Shown piece after piece: positions 44,770-55,226 of a stretch of 64,000 nt of DNA. The translations under genes were made by a program, and so were the position numbers. Source of the stretch: an uncultured delta proteobacterium (lineage in GTDB: Bacteria > Desulfobacterota > Desulfobulbia > Desulfobulbales > Desulfurivibrionaceae). The stretch is from assembly GCA_903869265.1 (NCBI GenBank), contig CAIPYE010000017.1:422955-486954 (forward strand). The letters are read 5' to 3'. The stretch's first letter is position 1; each line of letters opens with the position of its first letter. The notes under the pieces were generated by a model. The model was given only the letters and a program-made list of their open reading frames with translations, made no database searches and had not been told where the DNA came from.

Positions 44770-46161
44770 ATGTATAAGAAGACACAACATATCCATTTCG
44801 TGGGCATCGGCGGCATCGGCATGAGCGGTATTGCCGAGCTGCTCCTGAACCTCGGCTACACCGTGAGCGGTTCGGACCTGCGGGAGACCGATATCACCAG
44901 ACGGCTGACCGACCTGGGTGGCAAGGTGTACGCCGGCCACCAGGGGCAATGGATTGCCGGGGCGGATGTGGTGGTGACTTCTTCGGCGGTGCGGGAGAAC
45001 AACCCGGAGGTTCAGGCGGCTCGGGCCGCGCATATCCCGGTGATTCCCAGGGCCGAGATGCTGGCCGAACTTATGCGTCTTAAGAAATACGGCATCGGCG
45101 TGGCCGGCAGTCATGGAAAAACCACCACCACCTCCATGGTCGGCTGGTTGATGGCCGAGGCGGGTCTGGACCCAACGGTGGTGATCGGCGGCAAGGTCAA
45201 CAGCTTGGGCACCAACGCCAAGTTGGGCGAGGGTGAATTCCTGGTTGCCGAGGCGGACGAGTCCGACGGCTCTTTCTTGAAACTGTCCCCGGTCCTTGAA
45301 ATCGTAACCAATATCGATTTGGAGCATCTGGATCATTACAAGGATATCGAGGAGATCAAGACAGCCTTTCTGGAATTCATCGAGAAGCTTCCCTTTTATG
45401 GAGCGGCGGTTGTCTGTCTGGACGATGTCAATGTTGCCTCGATTCTGGCCCAGATCAGGAAGCGAGTCATCACCTACGGTTTGACCAGCCAGGCCGATGT
45501 CCATGCGCGCGCCGTGGAGGCCCAGGGCTTGACCTCGGTTTTTGAGGTCTGCCGAAACAACGAGGTGCTGGGGGAGATAACCCTCAATGTTCCTGGGCAA
45601 CACAATGTGTACAACGCTTTGGCTGCCATCACCGTGGCACTGGAGCTGGAGATTCCCTTCACCGTCATCCAGAAGGCGCTGAAAACATTCAGCGGGGTCC
45701 AGCGGCGCTTGCAGATCAAGGGAGAGGTCGACGGGGTCATGGTTATCGATGATTACGGGCACCATCCCACCGAGATCCGGGCGACTCTGGCGGCCATGCG
45801 TTCGGCCTGGCCGAGACGGCGGCTCATCGTGATGTTCCAGCCCCATCGCTACACCCGGACTGCGGGATTGTTCAAGGAATTCAGCACGGCCTTCCACGAG
45901 GCGGATGTCTTGCTGCTCACGGAGATCTATGCGGCGAGCGAGACCCCCATCAAGGGAGTAAGCGGTTCCGCGCTGTTACAGGAGATCAAGCTGCACGGTC
46001 AGAAAAACGCCCATTTTGTTGCGGACGTCGAGTCATTGGCGCGGACGGTAAGGGCCATGGTGCAGCCGGAGGATATTGTTTTGACCCTGGGCGCAGGCAA
46101 TATTTACCAGGCTGGCGAGGAACTCTTGCAGAAATTGGAGCAGGGGCATGCTGCCTGCTAG
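44770..46161 (+). CDS. murC: UDP-N-acetylmuramate:L-alanine ligase
   Basis: 463 residues. First peptide-forming step of the precursor, adding L-Ala to UDP-MurNAc. [21 protein letters not shown] at the N-terminus, ATP loop [15 protein letters not shown] near residue 113, [40 protein letters not shown] and [16 protein letters not shown] followed by FQPHRYTRT. Typical in length. Its end overlaps the murB start by 14 bp. Confidence 0.97.
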   Translation: MYKKTQHIHFVGIGGIGMSGIAELLLNLGYTVSGSDLRETDITRRLTDLGGKVYAGHQGQWIAGADVVVTSSAVRENNPEVQAARAAHIPVIPRAEMLAELMRLKKYGIGVAGSHGKTTTTSMVGWLMAEAGLDPTVVIGGKVNSLGTNAKLGEGEFLVAEADESDGSFLKLSPVLEIVTNIDLEHLDHYKDIEEIKTAFLEFIEKLPFYGAAVVCLDDVNVASILAQIRKRVITYGLTSQADVHARAVEAQGLTSVFEVCRNNEVLGEITLNVPGQHNVYNALAAITVALELEIPFTVIQKALKTFSGVQRRLQIKGEVDGVMVIDDYGHHPTEIRATLAAMRSAWPRRRLIVMFQPHRYTRTAGLFKEFSTAFHEADVLLLTEIYAASETPIKGVSGSALLQEIKLHGQKNAHFVADVESLARTVRAMVQPEDIVLTLGAGNIYQAGEELLQKLEQGHAAC

Positions 46162-47149
46162 GGCCTGCAATCTGCAAGGTTGCCCTGGCAAGGGGACGGT
46201 CTTGAAATTCCGGGGGCAGAAGCCGATGGAAAAAGGGGTGGATAACTGGCCGGAGCAACTGCGTGACCGCTGGTCCGGCGAAATCCAATGGAACAGCCCG
46301 ATGGCCCACTGGTGCACTTTGCAAGTGGGTGGCCCAGCCAGGGCCATAGCCACTCCGGCAACTCGGGCAGAATTGCAAAGCCTCCTCGTGGTGCTGGCGG
46401 AACTGGGCGTTTGCTGGAGGGTCATTGGCCGGGGCAGCAATTTGTTGGTTTCCGACGCGGGCTATGACGGGGTGATTGTTGTGCTGGGCCGGAAGTTCGC
46501 GGCCATTGAACAGCAGACCGGGGAAAAGGATGGAAAGATCCAGGTACGGGTTGAGGCCGGATGCAGCCTGATGAAGTTGGTCAACTGGTGCACCGGCCAA
46601 GGGCTTGAAGGTTTGGAGTTTGCTGCAGGCATCCCGGGTTCGGTGGGTGGGGCGGTGGTCATGAATGCCGGAGCCTGGGGCAAGGAAATGAGCGAGGCCT
46701 TGGCTGCGGTGACTTTTTTGAGCAGGTCCGGGGAGTTTGTTGAGAGAAAAAAAGGCGATCTGGCCTTTTCATATCGGCATCTGGAAACAGAGAGTATGAT
46801 CGTGGTGGTTGCGGATCTTTTGTTGCAGGCCGGGGACCGGCAGGCCATTGAAAAAAGATGCAGCCAGTTGATGCGCGACCGGAAAGAAAAGCAGCCGCAG
46901 GGCCAAGCCAACGCCGGGTCGTTTTTTAAAAATCCAGCGGGTTTGCCCGCAGCCGGAAAGCTTATCCAGGACGCGGGGCTCAAGGGTGTTCGCGTCGGTG
47001 GCGCCCAGGTTTCCGAGGTGCATGCCAATTTTCTGGTGAATATCGGTTCGGCCACGGCCCAGGACTTTCTGGATCTGATGCGGCTTGTGCAAGAAAAGGT
47101 TTTTGAGCGGTTCGATGTCTGGTTGGAGCCGGAAGTTCATATCCTTTAA
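46148..47149 (+). CDS. murB: UDP-N-acetylenolpyruvoylglucosamine reductase
   Basis: 333 residues from the ATG at 46148 (GGAG Shine-Dalgarno 7 nt upstream); the ATG at 46226 would give a more typical N-terminus. It reduces UDP-GlcNAc-enolpyruvate to UDP-MurNAc with NADPH and FAD. FAD-binding motifs: [52 protein letters not shown] (kept here as several short motifs), the catalytic Ser in [11 protein letters not shown] and the Glu in [11 protein letters not shown]. It is a type II-like short MurB. No ddl follows; ftsQ comes next. Confidence 0.95.
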   Translation: MLPARACNLQGCPGKGTVLKFRGQKPMEKGVDNWPEQLRDRWSGEIQWNSPMAHWCTLQVGGPARAIATPATRAELQSLLVVLAELGVCWRVIGRGSNLLVSDAGYDGVIVVLGRKFAAIEQQTGEKDGKIQVRVEAGCSLMKLVNWCTGQGLEGLEFAAGIPGSVGGAVVMNAGAWGKEMSEALAAVTFLSRSGEFVERKKGDLAFSYRHLETESMIVVVADLLLQAGDRQAIEKRCSQLMRDRKEKQPQGQANAGSFFKNPAGLPAAGKLIQDAGLKGVRVGGAQVSEVHANFLVNIGSATAQDFLDLMRLVQEKVFERFDVWLEPEVHIL

Positions 47150-47179
47150 ACGGGAAGGCAAAAAGGGGCAGAGACGGTT

Positions 47180-47998
47180 TTGCGAAAGGGAAAGCCCATA
47201 CAGCAGCGTTACGGGAGCGGCAAGAAAAGCCGGACCCTGGACCTGAAGAAAAAACTGGCCATCCTTGGTTTTGGTTTTCTCTTGCTGTTGGCAGGCTGTG
47301 CGGTGGTTGGCTTTGTCGTTTATAAAGCCATGGGTCGCTCGGATTTTTTCCAGATAACCGCCACCAACATCCAGGGCTGCCGTCGGACCACCAAGAACCT
47401 CATTCTTGAAATGAGCGGGGTGGATGTGCACAGCAATCTGCTGGCCCTTGATACTAAAAGGGTGAAGGCCAAGATCGAGGCCCATGAGTGGGTCGAATCG
47501 GCGGAGATTTCAAAGGACTGGCCAAACCGTTTGACCATTGTTATCAAGGAACGGCTGCCGGTGGCCATTGTCAGCCTCGAGAACGGCCTGTTTTATCTCG
47601 ACCAGAACGGGGTTGCCTTTGCCCAGGTGTTGCCGCCCGAGGATATGGATTATCCTATCATCACCGGGTTGAAAAGGGATGAATGGCCGCAAGCTCTTAA
47701 GGATTCGCAACTGGGCGAAGCCCTGCAGTTCATTAAATATGCGGGCCAGGGGAGTTCCATCCTGCCAAAACAAAATATCTCGGAACTCCATGTGGACGGG
47801 AATGAGGATATCACCCTCTATTTGGTGGACCGGCCGTTCCCCATTCATCTGGGTTCGGGCAATGTCGGCCCCAAGTATTACTGGCTGACCAAAGTGCTGT
47901 ACAAGATGTACAAGAGCAAGGAATTTGAAAAAGCTGCCTATGTCAGAATCGACTATGGGCGGAATCAGGTGCTGGTGGGTTTTGACGAGGCGGTGTAG
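47180..47998 (+). CDS. ftsQ: Cell division protein FtsQ
   Basis: 272 residues from a TTG start. A basic cytoplasmic tail (about 25 residues), one membrane helix (LAILGFGFLLLLAGCAVVGFVVY, about 26-50), a POTRA domain (FFQITATNIQGCRRTT through DVHSNLLALDTKRVKAKI, WVESAEISKDWPNRLTIVIKERLPVA) and the FtsQ/DivIB beta domain (YLDQNGVAFAQVLPPEDMDYPIITG). It belongs to the FtsQLB activator complex of septal synthesis. Standard position before ftsA. Confidence 0.92.
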   Translation: MRKGKPIQQRYGSGKKSRTLDLKKKLAILGFGFLLLLAGCAVVGFVVYKAMGRSDFFQITATNIQGCRRTTKNLILEMSGVDVHSNLLALDTKRVKAKIEAHEWVESAEISKDWPNRLTIVIKERLPVAIVSLENGLFYLDQNGVAFAQVLPPEDMDYPIITGLKRDEWPQALKDSQLGEALQFIKYAGQGSSILPKQNISELHVDGNEDITLYLVDRPFPIHLGSGNVGPKYYWLTKVLYKMYKSKEFEKAAYVRIDYGRNQVLVGFDEAV

Positions 47999-48102
47999 GG
48001 CAACCGTTTCTCCTGATCGGTCTTGGTTTTGAGCAAAGAAACAACAGGTTGGATTGTGATAACCGTTGATGGCGCGTCGCGGAATCGACCAAAGGTGAGC
48101 AA

Positions 48103-49335
48103 ATGGCACATGAAGAACGTGGCGACCTGATTGTCGGGCTGGACATCGGCACCACCAAGATTTGCGTGGTGGTGGGCGAAGTGCACGATAACCGGGTTGA
48201 CATCATCGGTATCGGCAGGCATCCGTCGGTGGGATTGCGCCGGGGGGTGGTGGTCAATATTGAGAGCACGGTCCATTCGATCCGGCAGGCGGTGGAAGAG
48301 GCGGAACGCATGGCCGGCTGCGAGATCGGCTCGGTGTATGTGGGCATTGCCGGAAGCCACATCAAGAGCTTCAACAGCCATGGGTTGATCGCCATCAAGC
48401 ACAACGAGATCAGGCAGGACGACATAGACCGGGTGGTGGACGCGGCCAGGGCCGTACCCATTCCGCCGGACCAGGAAGTGATCCATGTGCTGCCCCAGGA
48501 GTTCATGGTGGACGGCCAGGCCGATATCCAGGATCCCATCGGTATGACCGGGGTGCGGCTCGAAGCCGATGTGCACATCGTCACCGGTTCGGCAACAGCG
48601 GTGCATAACATCGTTAAGTGCTGCAACCGCGCAGGGCTCCAGGTGACGGATGTGGTGCTGGAGCCCCTGGCTTCGGCAGGCGCGGTCCTGACCAGGGAAG
48701 AGATGGAACTGGGGGTCGGGTTGCTGGACATCGGCGGCGGCACCGCCGATCTGGCGATCTTTGCCGACGGGACCATCAAGCACACCTTTGTCCTTGGCTT
48801 AGGCGGCCAGAACCTGACCAACGACCTTTCCATCGGGCTGCGCACTCCGCAGAAGGAGGCGGAAAGGCTAAAGGAAGAGTACGGCAGCGCCTTGGCCTCG
48901 CTCATCGACAAGGATCAGGTCATCGAGGTCCCCAGCGTGGGGGGGAGAAAGAACCGGAAGCTTTCCCGCCGGGTCATGGGAGAGATTCTTGAGCCTCGGG
49001 TTGAGGAAATGCTCACTCTCATCAACCAGGAACTGCTGGATTCCAAGTACAAGGAAATGGTCAACGCCGGCATGGTGCTGACGGGCGGTTCTTGTCTTTT
49101 GGACAACATGGAAGAGCTGGCGGAACAGATTTTTGACTTGCCGGTCCGCATTGGCCGCCCGGAGAATATCGGCGGGGTGGTGGATGTGGTGGGTACGCCC
49201 CAGTGGGCAACCGGGGTTGGTCTGGTTATTTATGGGATGAAAAATGGGCCGGGCGAGAGATTCAAGCGGCCCAAGGGGGGAGTGGTAGGGAGAGTCACCG
49301 GTCGGATGAAGGACTGGTTTAAGGGAATAGTATAA
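48103..49335 (+). CDS. ftsA: Cell division protein FtsA
   Basis: 410 residues, an actin-like membrane tether for FtsZ. DIGTTKICVVVGEV near residue 10 is the phosphate-1 loop, LDIGGGTADLAIFADG near 207 the phosphate-2 loop, and VLTGGSCLLDNMEELAEQ near 325 the adenosine motif. The 1C domain is intact. The C-terminus GRMKDWFKGIV is the amphipathic membrane-targeting helix. Followed by ftsZ after 67 bp. Confidence 0.97.
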   Translation: MAHEERGDLIVGLDIGTTKICVVVGEVHDNRVDIIGIGRHPSVGLRRGVVVNIESTVHSIRQAVEEAERMAGCEIGSVYVGIAGSHIKSFNSHGLIAIKHNEIRQDDIDRVVDAARAVPIPPDQEVIHVLPQEFMVDGQADIQDPIGMTGVRLEADVHIVTGSATAVHNIVKCCNRAGLQVTDVVLEPLASAGAVLTREEMELGVGLLDIGGGTADLAIFADGTIKHTFVLGLGGQNLTNDLSIGLRTPQKEAERLKEEYGSALASLIDKDQVIEVPSVGGRKNRKLSRRVMGEILEPRVEEMLTLINQELLDSKYKEMVNAGMVLTGGSCLLDNMEELAEQIFDLPVRIGRPENIGGVVDVVGTPQWATGVGLVIYGMKNGPGERFKRPKGGVVGRVTGRMKDWFKGIV

Positions 49336-49402
49336 ACACGCTCATCAGCGCCAGGCGATGTTGGGGGAGCAGGTCAATGACCTTGAACAGGGAGAGCAGG
49401 AT

Positions 49403-50572
49403 ATGACTTTTAAATTCGCGGAAGCAGAGTCACGGGCAAAGATCAAGGTTTTTGGCGTTGGCGGCGGCGGCGGTAATGCGGTCAACACCATGGTGGACAG
49501 CAACATCCTGGGGGTGGAGTTCATTGCCGGCAATACCGACGTTCAGGACCTGGAGAAATCCAAGGCCGATGTCCGGTTGCAGCTTGGCAAGAACGTGGCC
49601 AAGGGGCTTGGGGCCGGGGCCAATCCTGAAAGGGGCAGGGAGGCGGCGGAGGAGTCCATCGATGAAATCAGAAAACAGTTGAAGGACTGTGACATGGTTT
49701 TTGTCACCGCCGGTTTGGGAGGCGGAACCGGGACCGGGGCCGCGCCGGTTATAGCCCGGATTGCCAAGGAGCTGGGGGCGTTGACCGTGGGCGTAGTGAC
49801 CAAGCCCTTTGCCTTTGAGGGCAGGGCCCGGATGAAAAACGCCGAGCTTGGCTGGAAGAATCTGAAGGAGCATGTGGACACCATCATCACCATTCCCAAC
49901 GATCGGCTTATCTCCCTGAGCCAGAAGGGAACCCGCTTCATCGACGGGATGAAGATGGCCGACGATGTTCTGGTGCAGGCAGTGAAAGGCATTACCGATC
50001 TGATCAACCTTCCCGGCTATATCAACCCCGACTTTGCCGACGTGCGGGCCATCATGAACGAAATGGGCCAGGCGCTCATGGGTTCGGGCTACGGGGTGGG
50101 CGAAAACCGGGCGGTGGAAGCGGTGAACATGGCGATCAACAGCCCGCTTTTGCAGGATATCAGCATCGACGGCGCCAAGGGGGTATTGGTCAATATCTCG
50201 GCCAGTCGCGAGACCTTGACCATGCCTGAGGTGACCGAGGCCACCACCAAGATATACCAAGAGGTGCACGAGGACGCCAATATCATCCTGGGCGTCATCT
50301 TTGACGAGAATCTGGGCGACGAGCTGCAGGTGACGGTGATTGCCACTGGCATCCGCGATACCGTGGAGGAAATCGAAGAGTTGCCCGACAGGGTGCAACT
50401 CATGCCGAAAAAACGGGAGCCCGCCGCGCAGCCGCTGCCGTTTAGAAGAGGCGAACAGGGCATGGCTGCTGGTCGCGCCGTGGCCAACGGCATACAGAGA
50501 TCCTATGCCAACAATATCTTGAACGAGCAGGACTACGATCGACCGACTTTTCTGCGCAGGAATGAAAGCTGA
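49403..50572 (+). CDS. ftsZ: Cell division GTPase FtsZ
   Basis: 389 residues from the ATG at 49403, which has a GGAGAGCAGG Shine-Dalgarno and the usual N-terminus; the earlier in-frame start at 49358 is less likely. Tubulin-like GTPase forming the Z ring. GVGGGGGNAVNTMV near residue 20, tubulin signature GGGTGTGAAPVIA near 105, NPDFADVRAIM with the T7-loop residues near 207. The last residues YDRPTFLRRNES contain the conserved C-terminal peptide that binds FtsA. No sign of decay, in contrast to ftsI. Confidence 0.98.
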   Translation: MTFKFAEAESRAKIKVFGVGGGGGNAVNTMVDSNILGVEFIAGNTDVQDLEKSKADVRLQLGKNVAKGLGAGANPERGREAAEESIDEIRKQLKDCDMVFVTAGLGGGTGTGAAPVIARIAKELGALTVGVVTKPFAFEGRARMKNAELGWKNLKEHVDTIITIPNDRLISLSQKGTRFIDGMKMADDVLVQAVKGITDLINLPGYINPDFADVRAIMNEMGQALMGSGYGVGENRAVEAVNMAINSPLLQDISIDGAKGVLVNISASRETLTMPEVTEATTKIYQEVHEDANIILGVIFDENLGDELQVTVIATGIRDTVEEIEELPDRVQLMPKKREPAAQPLPFRRGEQGMAAGRAVANGIQRSYANNILNEQDYDRPTFLRRNES

Positions 50573-50719
50573 GGAAAGTAGGAGCAAGGCGGAGGCGCAA
50601 CGATGCAAAAATGGCTAGGAAATTAATCGGCCAATTGTCTGTCGGGACGTCTTTTGCAGCTTGCCAGCGTCAAAAAACAATGTGTTCCGCCGCTGTTATT
50701 TTGTAATCCCAATCAATAA

Positions 50720-50748
50720 AAAGCGGGTGCGGATTGGCTGCCCGCTTT
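50720..50748 (+). terminator. Likely terminator of the dcw cluster
   Basis: AAAGCGGG (50720-50727) pairs with CCCGCTTT (50741-50748) across a 13-nt loop, 148 bp after ftsZ. A second, perfect 9-bp hairpin GCCGGAGAG / CTCTCCGGC follows at 50757-50782, just ahead of the radical SAM start. T tracts are short, so efficiency is uncertain. Confidence 0.55.
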
Positions 50749-50800
50749 CAACCACTGCCGGAGAGTGCTTTGCCTCTCCGGCAGGTTCGATAGGGACCCC

Positions 50801-52528
50801 ATGCGTCAGCGCCAACCTGCATCCGCTGATTTCCTTGCCAGCGAAAAAGGGACGCAGCGGAAAAAATGGAAAGGGTTGCTGCCGGTTGCCCTCATCTTTC
50901 CCAACAGGTACGGCCTGGGTAATTCCAACCTGGGCTTCCAGCTCGTCTATGCCCTGGTAAACAGCCTGCCCGGCTTTGTTTGCGAGCGGTTTTTTTATCA
51001 GGACAATCAGCCCCCGGTTTCCCTGGAATCGGGCCGACCCCTCCGCGATTTCCCGATTGTGCTTTGCTCCTTGAGTTTTGAACAGGACTTTCTCAATCTG
51101 CTGGCCCTGTTTCTTGCCGGTGGCATCGAGCCGCTGGCTGAAAAGCGCTCCGCAAACACCAAGCGGTTTCGCCCTGGCCAGCCCCTAATCATCGGCGGCG
51201 GCGTGGCCTCCTTTATCAACCCCGAGCCCTTGGCGCCCTTTGTGGACCTTTTTGTCGTTGGGGAGGCGGAGCCGATTCTCCCGCAACTCATGGTCCACCT
51301 TGCCGAGCACCTGGCGGTGGAAGGTCCGGAAGAGCTGCTCAGGGGAATCGTAAAAGAGTTCAGCGGCTGTTATGTCCCGCGCTTCTATACCATGCATTAC
51401 GGGGAAGGCGGTGTCTTGACCCGCATTGAGGCCGAGCCGGAGGTGCCGACCAGGGTGCGGCGGGTGGTGCTGGACAAATCCCCGGTGGCCGGACATTCGC
51501 AGCTGCTCTCCCCCGAAGCGGAATTCTCCAACCTTTTCCTGGCCGAACTTGGCCGTGGCTGTAGCCGTGGGTGCAGATTCTGCGCCGCCGGGTTTGTCTA
51601 CCGTCCTCCCCGTCTCTGGCAGGCGGAAAGCATCCTCGCCGCCCTGGCCGAGCGGCCAGAGGAGATAAAACGGGTGGGTCTCTTGGGGATGGAGATGGCG
51701 CGGAGCGAGGATCTCGCCCGGATTGCCGAGTATCTGCTGCGTGAGGGTTGCGCCTTGTCTTTTTCTTCCTTGCGGGCCGACGCCATCAGCGGGGAACTCT
51801 GTGGCCTGCTTGCACAAAGCAGGCTGAAGAGCGCGGCGATCGCGCCGGACGGCGGCTCGGAAAGGCTGCGGAGGGTAATCAATAAAGGAATCAGTGAGCA
51901 GGATGTGTTGTTTGCGGCAGAGGCTCTGGCCCGGGCCGGAATCAATCACCTCAAACTCTATTTCATGATCGGCCTGCCCACGGAAACCGAGGATGACCTG
52001 GCGGAACTTCTGGCCCTGACGGACAAGGTTCGTAAGACCCTGTTGGGGGTGGGTCGGGAAACGGGACGCATGGGGAACATAACCCTCAGCGTGAACAGTT
52101 TTGTGCCCAAGGCCTGGACTCCTTTCCAGTTTCACGGTTTTGCCCCATTGACAACACTTAAAAACAGCATAAAATTCCTGCGCAAAGGCGTGGCGGGCAT
52201 GGCAAACACCCGCCTGCTTGTTGATCAACCGGCGAACGCTTTTTATCAAGCGGTGCTGGCCCGCGGGGACCGCAGGGTTGGGCTGGCTCTGTACGCCATG
52301 CTGCAAGGTGGGCAAAACTGGCGGCAGACCATGCAGGGCTGCGGCATTGACCCGGAAGAGTATGCCATGCGTCAACGCGGCCAGGAGGAGCTGTTTCCCT
52401 GGGAGATCATTGACCATGGGATCGACCGGCAATATCTTTGGGCGGAGTATCAGAAAGCATTAAAAGAAAAATCAACAATTGCCTGCGACACCACGCAGTG
52501 CAGACGGTGTGGGGTATGTCATGGTTAA
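50801..52528 (+). CDS. Radical SAM protein with N-terminal B12-binding-like domain
   Basis: 575 residues from the ATG at 50801 (AGGGA Shine-Dalgarno); a GTG at 50765 lies within a hairpin. The N-terminal ~200 residues have the alternating fold of cobalamin-binding-like domains (VALIFPNRYGLGNSNLG, GGGVASFINPEPLAPFVDLFVVGEAE). The radical SAM core starts at ELGRGCSRGCRFCAAG with Cys254, Cys258 and Cys261 for the 4Fe-4S cluster. The C-terminus ends in CDTTQCRRCGVCHG, a second cysteine cluster. The family is widespread in anaerobes and unassigned in function. Its end overlaps the histidine kinase start by 8 bp. Confidence 0.88.
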   Translation: MRQRQPASADFLASEKGTQRKKWKGLLPVALIFPNRYGLGNSNLGFQLVYALVNSLPGFVCERFFYQDNQPPVSLESGRPLRDFPIVLCSLSFEQDFLNLLALFLAGGIEPLAEKRSANTKRFRPGQPLIIGGGVASFINPEPLAPFVDLFVVGEAEPILPQLMVHLAEHLAVEGPEELLRGIVKEFSGCYVPRFYTMHYGEGGVLTRIEAEPEVPTRVRRVVLDKSPVAGHSQLLSPEAEFSNLFLAELGRGCSRGCRFCAAGFVYRPPRLWQAESILAALAERPEEIKRVGLLGMEMARSEDLARIAEYLLREGCALSFSSLRADAISGELCGLLAQSRLKSAAIAPDGGSERLRRVINKGISEQDVLFAAEALARAGINHLKLYFMIGLPTETEDDLAELLALTDKVRKTLLGVGRETGRMGNITLSVNSFVPKAWTPFQFHGFAPLTTLKNSIKFLRKGVAGMANTRLLVDQPANAFYQAVLARGDRRVGLALYAMLQGGQNWRQTMQGCGIDPEEYAMRQRGQEELFPWEIIDHGIDRQYLWAEYQKALKEKSTIACDTTQCRRCGVCHG

Positions 52529-53969
52529 ACTGAAAAAGATAGAAGATGATGCGGCGAATCTTGCCAGCCTGAAGCCCTTCAGACTGGTCAAATTCTTTTC
52601 CTACAGCGGCCTTGCTGTCTTTCTCCTCTTTACTCTGGTCCTTTCCTGGATCATTTCAAACCACGCCAAAAAAGTTCTGCTGGAACGCAGCGAGGCCTAT
52701 GCCTTTGTTGTGGCCGAGAACCTCAGCCATCAGGTGTTCCAGCAATTTGTCCTGCCCACCGTGGTGCGCTATGGCAAGATCGCCTTGCGCAACCCCGAGC
52801 AGTTCGCCCGGCTTGACGCCGTAGTTCGCAATGCCACACACGGGATGCGCATCCAGGCGGTTACCATTTTCGATTCCAAGGAAAACATCATTTCGTACAG
52901 CACAGTGGCCACCCGTATCGGTCGCACCGGCGAGGGCGGCATCGAGTACCGCAAGGCTCTGACTGGTGAAAACAACTCTGTGGTCCGCTCAACCGGTTCT
53001 CTGCTGAACCTCCTGCCAGGGGCGCGGCCCATTTCCTCACAGCTGAGCACCTTTATCCCCTTTCGTCAGTATCAGGCGAACAACCAGAAAAGGGACGTCA
53101 TCATGGGGGTTATCGAGGTGGTTCAGGACCTCTCCGAGGATGTGGTGGCGATCACCAAATTGCAGGGCTCCATCATCCTTATCTCCATGCTGATCATGTC
53201 GGCCCTTTTTGTGGTGCTTGGTTTCATCGTGGCGCGGGCGGACCGGATCATTGACGCCCGGGCGGAGGAGCGCCGACGTCTTGAGCAGCAACTGAATCAA
53301 AGCCAGAGGTTGGCCACCCTCGGCAAGATGGTGGCCTCGGTTTCCCATGAAATCAAAAACCCGTTGGGCATTGTCCGCAGTACTGCGGACATTTTGGGGA
53401 AACGCCTCAAGAGCGTGGCTCCGGGCAATGAACATCTGGCTGAGATTATCGTGGAGGAAACAGGCAGGCTGGATGGAATCGTGCGGGAGTTTCTGGACTT
53501 TGCCCGTCCCCAAGAGCTTAAGATGGCGCCAACCTCGGTGAACGATATCTTCGGCAAGATTCTGACGTTCATGGGGCCGGAACTGGAGCGGCAGAAAATT
53601 GTTCTTAAAACCTCGCTGGCCCAGAATATGCCACAGATACTCCTTGATCAGGGGCTGATACACAGGGCCTGTCTCAATATTCTGGTCAACGGTGTGCAGG
53701 CCATGCCGGAGGGGGGCACGCTTACTGTGGGAACCAGATACGAGAAAGCAACGGGCATGGCATTGATCGTCGTCAGCGATACGGGAGGGGGGATGTCCCT
53801 GGAAAAACAGGGGCATATCTTTACGCCGTTTTATACCGATAAAAACCGGGGAACCGGGCTTGGGCTGGCCATCGTCAAAAACATTATTGACAGCCATCAG
53901 GGGACAATATCCGTGGAAAGCAAGGAAGGGGAGGGCTCCACTTTTACGATTGCCCTCCCCGTTGGGTGA
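52521..53969 (+). CDS. Membrane sensor histidine kinase
   Basis: 482 residues from the ATG at 52521. Two membrane helices (about 25-45 and 216-238) bracket a ~170-residue extracytoplasmic sensor domain. A helical linker leads to the HisKA domain with the phosphorylated His276 in ASVSHEIKNPLGIVR. The HATPase domain has the N box (HRACLNILVNGVQAM), G1 VSDTGGGM, F box HIFTPFYTD and G2 GTGLGLAIVKNII. It resembles the NtrB/ZraS group that works with sigma54 activators. No response regulator gene is adjacent, so it is an orphan in this window. Coupled to the radical SAM gene by an 8-bp overlap. Confidence 0.92.
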   Translation: MVKLKKIEDDAANLASLKPFRLVKFFSYSGLAVFLLFTLVLSWIISNHAKKVLLERSEAYAFVVAENLSHQVFQQFVLPTVVRYGKIALRNPEQFARLDAVVRNATHGMRIQAVTIFDSKENIISYSTVATRIGRTGEGGIEYRKALTGENNSVVRSTGSLLNLLPGARPISSQLSTFIPFRQYQANNQKRDVIMGVIEVVQDLSEDVVAITKLQGSIILISMLIMSALFVVLGFIVARADRIIDARAEERRRLEQQLNQSQRLATLGKMVASVSHEIKNPLGIVRSTADILGKRLKSVAPGNEHLAEIIVEETGRLDGIVREFLDFARPQELKMAPTSVNDIFGKILTFMGPELERQKIVLKTSLAQNMPQILLDQGLIHRACLNILVNGVQAMPEGGTLTVGTRYEKATGMALIVVSDTGGGMSLEKQGHIFTPFYTDKNRGTGLGLAIVKNIIDSHQGTISVESKEGEGSTFTIALPVG

Positions 53970-54941
53970 TCAGCTTTTCTTGCTCGTCTGCTTCTGCACG
54001 TCAATTTTATTCTTGAGCAGATCGTGGTCGCGGCGAAGCGCTTCATAGGTTTCCATGGCCTGTTTTTCCACGTCGCCCTGATTGTTTTTGTTCTGCTCCA
54101 CCCGCGCCTTCACCTTTTCCGGCTTGATCGTCAGATCCTTGGTTCCGAAGATGGAAGAGGCAAGGTATTTGCAGGAAAATTTCATGAGGGCGATATCATC
54201 TGTTTTGATTTTCTCCAGTGTTTCTTCATCGACCTCATAGGTGTCTCGAAAGGAGCTGTTGAAAACAAAATCCCGGAATTTGTCAAGATCGGTGCTGGCC
54301 AGGAAAAACATCTTCTGGGCGGGCTCGCTCAAGGTAGCCTGTAGGCCGAAGGACTTGCGGCGCATGACGATTTCCATCCACTCCCGGTTCATCTCGTCTG
54401 ACTCGTCAATCCCCTGATCAACACGCCACTCGCGGATGGTTTGCTCTTTCGGTTCTTCGTGCCCTTTACAGTAGGGCTCCTTGACGAGGAAATAGAATTC
54501 CTCCGCCGCAGTTCCCTCGTTGCCAGCCGCATGGAAATAAGACATCCCCACCGGATAATAGCGGCAGGTTGTTGGCCTGTAAGGATAGATGGTGCAGCCT
54601 TCTTCCGTGACAAATGGGCAGCGGCCATTTTCGTCGAGATGAATCTTTACGCCGGGAAGATCCGTTTTTTCCAGGTATACCGGGGTGGTGAAACGCAGGA
54701 GAAATTCTTCAGCGGAGAGATTTAGGGGGCGTCTGATTCGCAGGATATCGTAAGGGGTCAAAACGATATTGATATTGCCGCAACAGTTGGTAAAGCAGGA
54801 GACGCCGGGATGGCAACGGAACTTCAGATTGCTGTCCGCAGTGAGCTTGGCAGGCATGATATTGCTTGGGTTGTTGTCAGAGCCGAACAAGGACTTGTTA
54901 AACGAGGGGGATTGTGGTGTCTGTTGTGACTTCTTGCTCAT
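53970..54941 (-). CDS. YkgJ-family cysteine-cluster protein
   Basis: 323 residues, soluble. The conserved core holds CHPGVSCFTNCCG near residue 44, a segment GRCPFVTEEGCTIYPYRPTTCRYYP near residue 107 (given as one motif in parts: GRCPF, GCTIY, RPTTCRYYP), and EPYCKGH near 157. This is the CxxxxCC / Cx~5GC / RPxxCRxYP pattern of the YkgJ (Fe-S or Zn binding) family. The C-terminal ~120 residues are charged and helical, ending in a Lys/Gln-rich tail. Function unknown; homologues are frequent in sulfate reducers. It converges with the histidine kinase with a 0-bp gap, and faces the apr promoter region. Confidence 0.85.
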   Translation of the reverse strand: MSKKSQQTPQSPSFNKSLFGSDNNPSNIMPAKLTADSNLKFRCHPGVSCFTNCCGNINIVLTPYDILRIRRPLNLSAEEFLLRFTTPVYLEKTDLPGVKIHLDENGRCPFVTEEGCTIYPYRPTTCRYYPVGMSYFHAAGNEGTAAEEFYFLVKEPYCKGHEEPKEQTIREWRVDQGIDESDEMNREWMEIVMRRKSFGLQATLSEPAQKMFFLASTDLDKFRDFVFNSSFRDTYEVDEETLEKIKTDDIALMKFSCKYLASSIFGTKDLTIKPEKVKARVEQNKNNQGDVEKQAMETYEALRRDHDLLKNKIDVQKQTSKKS

Positions 54942-55226
54942 GGTTAAGGACCTTCAAAGAATGTGTTATTAGGGCAGAAGAAGCGACCGCATGGTCTGTG
55001 TCAGGAAGGGGGAAAAATTGGTTCCTGATGCTGGAGAAGGGAAAGTTCTCAGCTATTTTCTTTCTGCGATTTCAGCCGGTTATATCGACAATGCGTGAGG
55101 ATGCATGGGGCGATTTTGGCAACACAGTAATCACGGGAAGGCTCCCTGTCAAATTCATTTCTCAAGGGGGGGATGGGGTGGGCGCGAGCGACTTTTGTGG
55201 GGGAAGATGTGTGCAATGTTTTTTTC

